Below, in pieces: positions 59,892 to 64,000 of a stretch of 64,000 bases of DNA. Position 1 is the stretch's first letter. Each line of letters begins with the position of its first letter. The notes beneath the pieces were generated by a model. It did no database searches. It was given only the letters and a program-made list of their open reading frames with translations, and was not told the DNA's origin. This stretch comes from Rhabdophis nuchalis. Taxonomy: Eukaryota > Chordata > Lepidosauria > Squamata > Natricidae. Location of the stretch: assembly GCA_039707465.1 (NCBI GenBank), contig CM077643.1, forward strand, positions 379,914,419 through 379,978,418. The letters run 5' to 3'. A program made the translations under genes and the position numbers.

Positions 59892-62800
59892 CTAGTCCTG
59901 TCGGGCCTTCTTGCTACAACCCTCTTCTGTGGGGCTAGTTGTGCTATCCTCCAGTTTCCGTTTGCTGCTCTCAGCAGGGGAGCCTTGATTGATGTGTGGT
60001 TTAAAAGAGATGATGATACAAGTCATATTGTCACAGCCTGTTCCATCACCAGATGTGTCAGGAGCCAAACAACGATCCAGAAGCTGTTTAGACAAAAATT
60101 AGAGAATGACTTCAAGTTCAGCTTCTGCCACACACTCATTAAATCCGAAGGACAGAGAAATTCAGGCAATAGTCTGATGGTTTCAGATACCTTCCAGGCA
60201 GCCTGTAAATAAGACTTGCAGGAAGGAATCTTTGTGTAAACCAAATCAGATTTACTAGAAGTGGACTACGAACTTAATGATTATCCCGTAACATTTTTCA
60301 GTTCCTGAAGATAACTTGTTATCAAGATAGGTGACTGTTCCCCAGGCTTAATCAACTGGGACCGGGTCAGTCAACAATGTATGCCTGGTGCATTCCAAGA
60401 TCTAGTCCTTCTTAGGTGCTTTCAAAGAGAAATTTTTTAGAGCCCCAAACAGATCACTTCTTCTGGCAATCAAACTATATCAAATAAAACAATAGCCTAA
60501 AAAAAAAAATCTCCTGACCCTGAGAGCTGAATGTCTTTTCTCATATACTATAGAAATATTCCTATACTTAATTTCAACTGTCACATCTCCCCGTCTCCAA
60601 CTCACTTCTTCTACTATAGATGAAAGAGATCGCAATTCTCCATCTTCACCCTTCTGTATGATCTTGGATTGAACAAAATCCACCACCTCTTGGCTGCTCA
60701 TGACATTCCTGGATTAGGAGCGAAAGAGAGAGATCATGAAAAATAAATGTAAGACTAGGATAGGTTGCAATTACATCAACCTGCCCTCAGCTTTGCAATT
60801 ATGGTCCCATCCAGGGCTTGACTTGGTACAAGTTATCAGCACTCTCTACTCCCCAAGTATATTGAAAAAAATTAAGCTTCAGCTGAGTACCATAGTAAGC
60901 TCAATTTCCACCTACCAGATGCCATCACAGGCAATGACCATAAAATCATGGTCATCGTTGATTGTCAGCACTTTGATATCTGGCAGCGCTGAGATCATCT
61001 GTTCTTCTGGGGGCAAATTCTTGTTACGTTTATAGAAATGATCTCCTAAGATACAAAATTGATCAAGATATTTATTTGAGGGTTCACTGTCCTAGAGAAA
61101 AGTGCAGCAACAAGGAGAAAGCTGGGCTATGCTCAGTAACTGAACCCCCTCCCCCTGGCACATTCAAGGCATTTCTCAAACACAAATATACCTTTCAACA
61201 TATCAGTTTTTTTTGTGTTAATTTCTGGTTTGTATGAAGCTAGCTACACATGCCATTTTTTCCAAATCAAGCAACTGGGATTCACTTGCATGATGGATCA
61301 AGTCAAACCAGCTTAATAACAAATATTCATTGAAGTGATTCTGCAATTTGAGCTTCATGCTCCCATAGACAAGCCATAAATTTAAATCCTCCTCAAAATA
61401 ACTCCCCCAAACGTGGGTGGGATGGCTAAAAGACCATTTAATCTAATCCCCAAACTTTATGGCTTGACGGCCCAGCAGGGACACTGGCCCATGCAAGCGG
61501 TGGGCTGATGCATGTGTGCTAGCCCACCATTCATGTGTGTTGAGTCGCATGTGCATATTGGTCCGCTGCTCATGCGAGATGAGCTGCATGAGTGCATGCA
61601 TTGACCAGGTGCTCACGTGGCCCACTCCCAAACTAGCCATGGCTCGATAGTAGGCTGTGGCCCCGGGGTTGGGGACCCCTGAAACCATATTCACAACATT
61701 TAAGCCACTTTTAGTCAAAGGATTCACTATTGGCAACAAATTCTTGCTTCAATCTACATTTCACATTCACACATGCTATATTTTTTTTTAGCCAAGTCAC
61801 AGTTGGAATCAATCATATCTACCATGTTTAAAGCCTATTCTTGTGAATGGACATGTCCACAATTAAGCCAGCTTTAAAGTTTAACCTGGAGCTACGTTTC
61901 TAATTATTGCTGGAACATTCAATAGGAAAAGTTGTCAGCCCTTTGCTTCTGAGTTTTCAAAAGCTGGTTCCTGACAATTGTTAAAAATGAGTCCCATTAG
62001 TGCAAGGATTGATTTGCAAACAAGAAACGTTATAAAATACTATACTTTTATATTGTTCTATTTTTTTAATACTGTGACATAATTCCTTTTTATAAGGAAA
62101 GGAATTTCCTTTACTTAAGGCACTTCAATAGCTCCAGGTCAGATGATTGAAGAAATAGCTTCCTTTTTCAGAGAAAAGGAGGCTGCTGACTGAAAGATTG
62201 CATGTGTGATGTTTTCGTCATTCAAAGGCTGAGTCAGAGATTTGGTGTTCATTGTCAGTAGTGGCTACTGCCCTATAAATCCAGCACATACGTAGCTGTT
62301 TACTCACCAATTGCTCTGGAGAGATTGAGGCCACCATTTACCCGGCCATCCATGGTTACTTTTCCACCAGCATTCTTTATTCTGGCCAATTCCACCTCAT
62401 CTTCGGGCTTATGATCATAGGACATATCCACAGCCTTTCCACCTTCAGACACCACACACCGGGAATCTCCAGCATTGGCTACTATTAGCTGCTTGCCTCT
62501 GATAAGTGCTACTACCGCCGTTGTGCCGCTGTCTGAGCCAGGCTGGAGAGTAAGAGAACTATGAGGAGAGCCCATGCTGAAACACAAGACTAACTGAAAG
62601 AGCGGACCTCAAACCAGGGTAAGAGCAAAAGAAGCTCAGCAAATCTCAGTAAGGACCACGGTGCCCCTATTCCTTCCCCACTTTCTTCACAAACACTGAC
62701 CTTTTCTTTGCCCTCCATTCCTGGGAGCATCATGTCTTCATCATCTTCCTCTTCTGCTTCTTCAGTATCATATTCTTCTTCCTCACTGCTGTAGCTATCC

Positions 62801-63469
62801 TCATCCTCACTGCATTCCTAATCAAAATGTAATACATCCACCCGTAACAAAAATAAAATAGACCCCGTGGCTCTGGCTGCTGTCCTGCATGCAGGACCTG
62901 GGGTACCTTCTTCTTAGCCTTCATCTGTAAGGAAGGCTAAGTTCTGCTTTTTCAGCTCAGCTATGGAAGGACAAAATGCACCTCTCCCCCACCCCTACTG
63001 CCCAAATGATGTGATGGTACCTCACTATCGTCATCTTCCTCTTCTTCTGCATCCTCTGATTCATCCTCGCTGTCCTCAAAGAACATTGACTTGATCACTT
63101 GCTGGCTCTTGCTTGCAGACGAGCAGGATGGCTCCATCTCACCACTGGCAGGAGATGCTCCCTCGGCTATCTTTTTTTGGCAAGTACCAGCATCCCCTCC
63201 ACCAGCCACATCTGGACCATGGGAGGTACTGATGGTCTCAGAGCACAATTTGCCATTTTTCTCCTCTTCTTCTCCCTCTTTATGACGCCTCGAGGGCTCC
63301 TCCGCATCTACTTCACCATTCAAACTTGGCTCCCGGGCATCCTCCTGGGTTACATCTTTGCCTGGTGGGCCCAGCTTGCCCTTGACACAGTTTTGCCCAT
63401 ATCGAGTCAGAAGCTCCTCAATAGTCATTGCAGCCTCCTCATGCAGCAAGGTAGTCTCCTCATTGTCCA
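59892..63469 (-). CDS. PPM1G: Protein phosphatase PPM1G (PP2C gamma), partial: N-terminal exons lie off the right edge
   Basis: This is a nuclear Mg/Mn-dependent Ser/Thr phosphatase with roles in pre-mRNA splicing and histone exchange. Exons in transcript order: 63469-63021, 62817-62701, 62542-62308, 61045-60916, 60708-60606 and 60083-59892, or 408 codons in frame. The first exon is the acidic insert typical of PPM1G ([29 protein letters not shown]), and the next is also acidic ([19 protein letters not shown]). Catalytic PP2C motifs follow: [66 protein letters not shown] and GTGCDNMTC. The metal-binding Asp residues of DGIWN and GCDN are present. The C terminus is lysine/arginine-rich, ending in SKKARQD, a likely nuclear signal. 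The N-terminal metal site (DGHGG) should be beyond 64000. An L2-like LINE lies in the intron at the right edge. Confidence 0.96.
61443..61681. mobile_element. hAT-type non-autonomous element in PPM1G intron
   Basis: The ends ATCCCCAAACTTTATGG and GGGGTTGGGGACCCCTG resemble the CAGGGGTCCCCAAC end seen at 25942. The interior is rich in CATG-type steps. The short open frame it contains is not a host gene. Confidence 0.5.
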
Positions 63470-63599
63470 CTGCAAGGGAGTATTGGGGGAGAAAGTGCAG
63501 CCAGTCTCAATGTCACATCCAGATACCTACCTTTTTAAAATCATAGCTCAGGAAAGTCATTTCTTATGACTAAAGGAACAGAGTTTTACACATATGGCA

Positions 63600-64000
63600 T
63601 CAATCTGGACTTGGTTATTTGCAGGACCGCCTCCTACCACATACCTCCCTTCGATCTGTCCGCTCCCACAGGGAGGGCCTCCTTGGGGTGCCGTCTGCCA
63701 GACAATGCCGGCTGGCGACTCCTAGGGGGAGAGCCTTCTCTGTGGCAGCCCCCGCCCTCTGGAACGACCTGCCCCCCGACCTCCGTACAACCACAGGCCT
63801 GCGCCTCTTCCACCGGGCATTAAAACACACACTTATTTTATGCGGCCGGCCTGGCATAGTTTTTAAATTTGATCTTAGCAAGGGTTTTTTATGTTTTTAG
63901 CACGGGTTTCTAATTTAATTTATTTTTAATATATTTCTCCTGCATTTAGTGTTATAGTATTTTATTACTCCCTGTGCACCGCCCTGAGTCCCGCAAGGGA
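63600..64000 (+). mobile_element. L2-like LINE 3' fragment, runs off the right edge
   Basis: It encodes [20 protein letters not shown] and ALWNDLPPDLRTTTGLRLF, parallel to [20 protein letters not shown] and [19 protein letters not shown] in the 10879 copy. The 3' UTR CCTGTGCACCGCCCTGAGTC continues past 64000. It lies in a PPM1G intron. Confidence 0.85.

Noticed and set aside
1..64000. Prokaryotic features (CRISPR arrays, operons, integrons, phage)
   Set aside because: The window is intron-bearing vertebrate DNA. No array of direct repeats with spacers was seen, and tandem repeats here are simple microsatellites.

Overview
This window is vertebrate nuclear DNA, most likely from a squamate reptile, and a snake is plausible. 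All protein genes are split into short exons with GT-AG introns. The repeats are of squamate type: a Sauria-type tRNA SINE, other tRNA-derived SINEs, CR1 and L2-like LINEs, and many short hAT elements with 8-bp target duplications. I cannot fix the species from the sequence alone.

The gene order is GTF3C2 (minus, 3' end off the left edge), EIF2B4 (minus), SNX17 (plus), ZNF513 (minus), an RNF19-family RBR ubiquitin ligase (plus) and PPM1G (minus, 5' end off the right edge). Without the RNF19-like gene this is the order and orientation I recall for human 2p23.3. The RNF19-like gene is the unexpected member. It has a full RING1-IBR-RING2 module, two hydrophobic segments and a clean 527-residue frame over eight exons, and I know of no RNF19 gene at this place in mammals.

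Layout: 0.6-14.5 kb holds fourteen coding exons of GTF3C2, with an L2-like LINE carrying a 488-codon open frame in one intron. Its CpG-rich promoter and a likely noncoding first exon lie near 18 kb. 18.7-21.6 kb is intergenic. EIF2B4 occupies 21.6-28.3 kb. About 1.8 kb of mostly repeat DNA separates its start codon from that of SNX17 (30.1-34.8 kb). ZNF513 (35.8-38.7 kb) lies tail to tail with SNX17. 39-49 kb is repeat-rich with no gene that I can support. The RNF19-like gene fills 49.6-57.6 kb, and PPM1G runs from 59.9 kb to the right edge.

These are housekeeping or regulatory genes of separate pathways (RNA polymerase III transcription, translation initiation, endosomal recycling, a C2H2 transcription factor, ubiquitin ligation, Ser/Thr dephosphorylation) and do not form an operon-like unit. 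Exon borders were read by eye from splice consensus, reading phase and remembered homologous proteins. For EIF2B4, SNX17, ZNF513 and the RNF19-like gene, the summed exons divide exactly by three and give uninterrupted frames. No database search was run.
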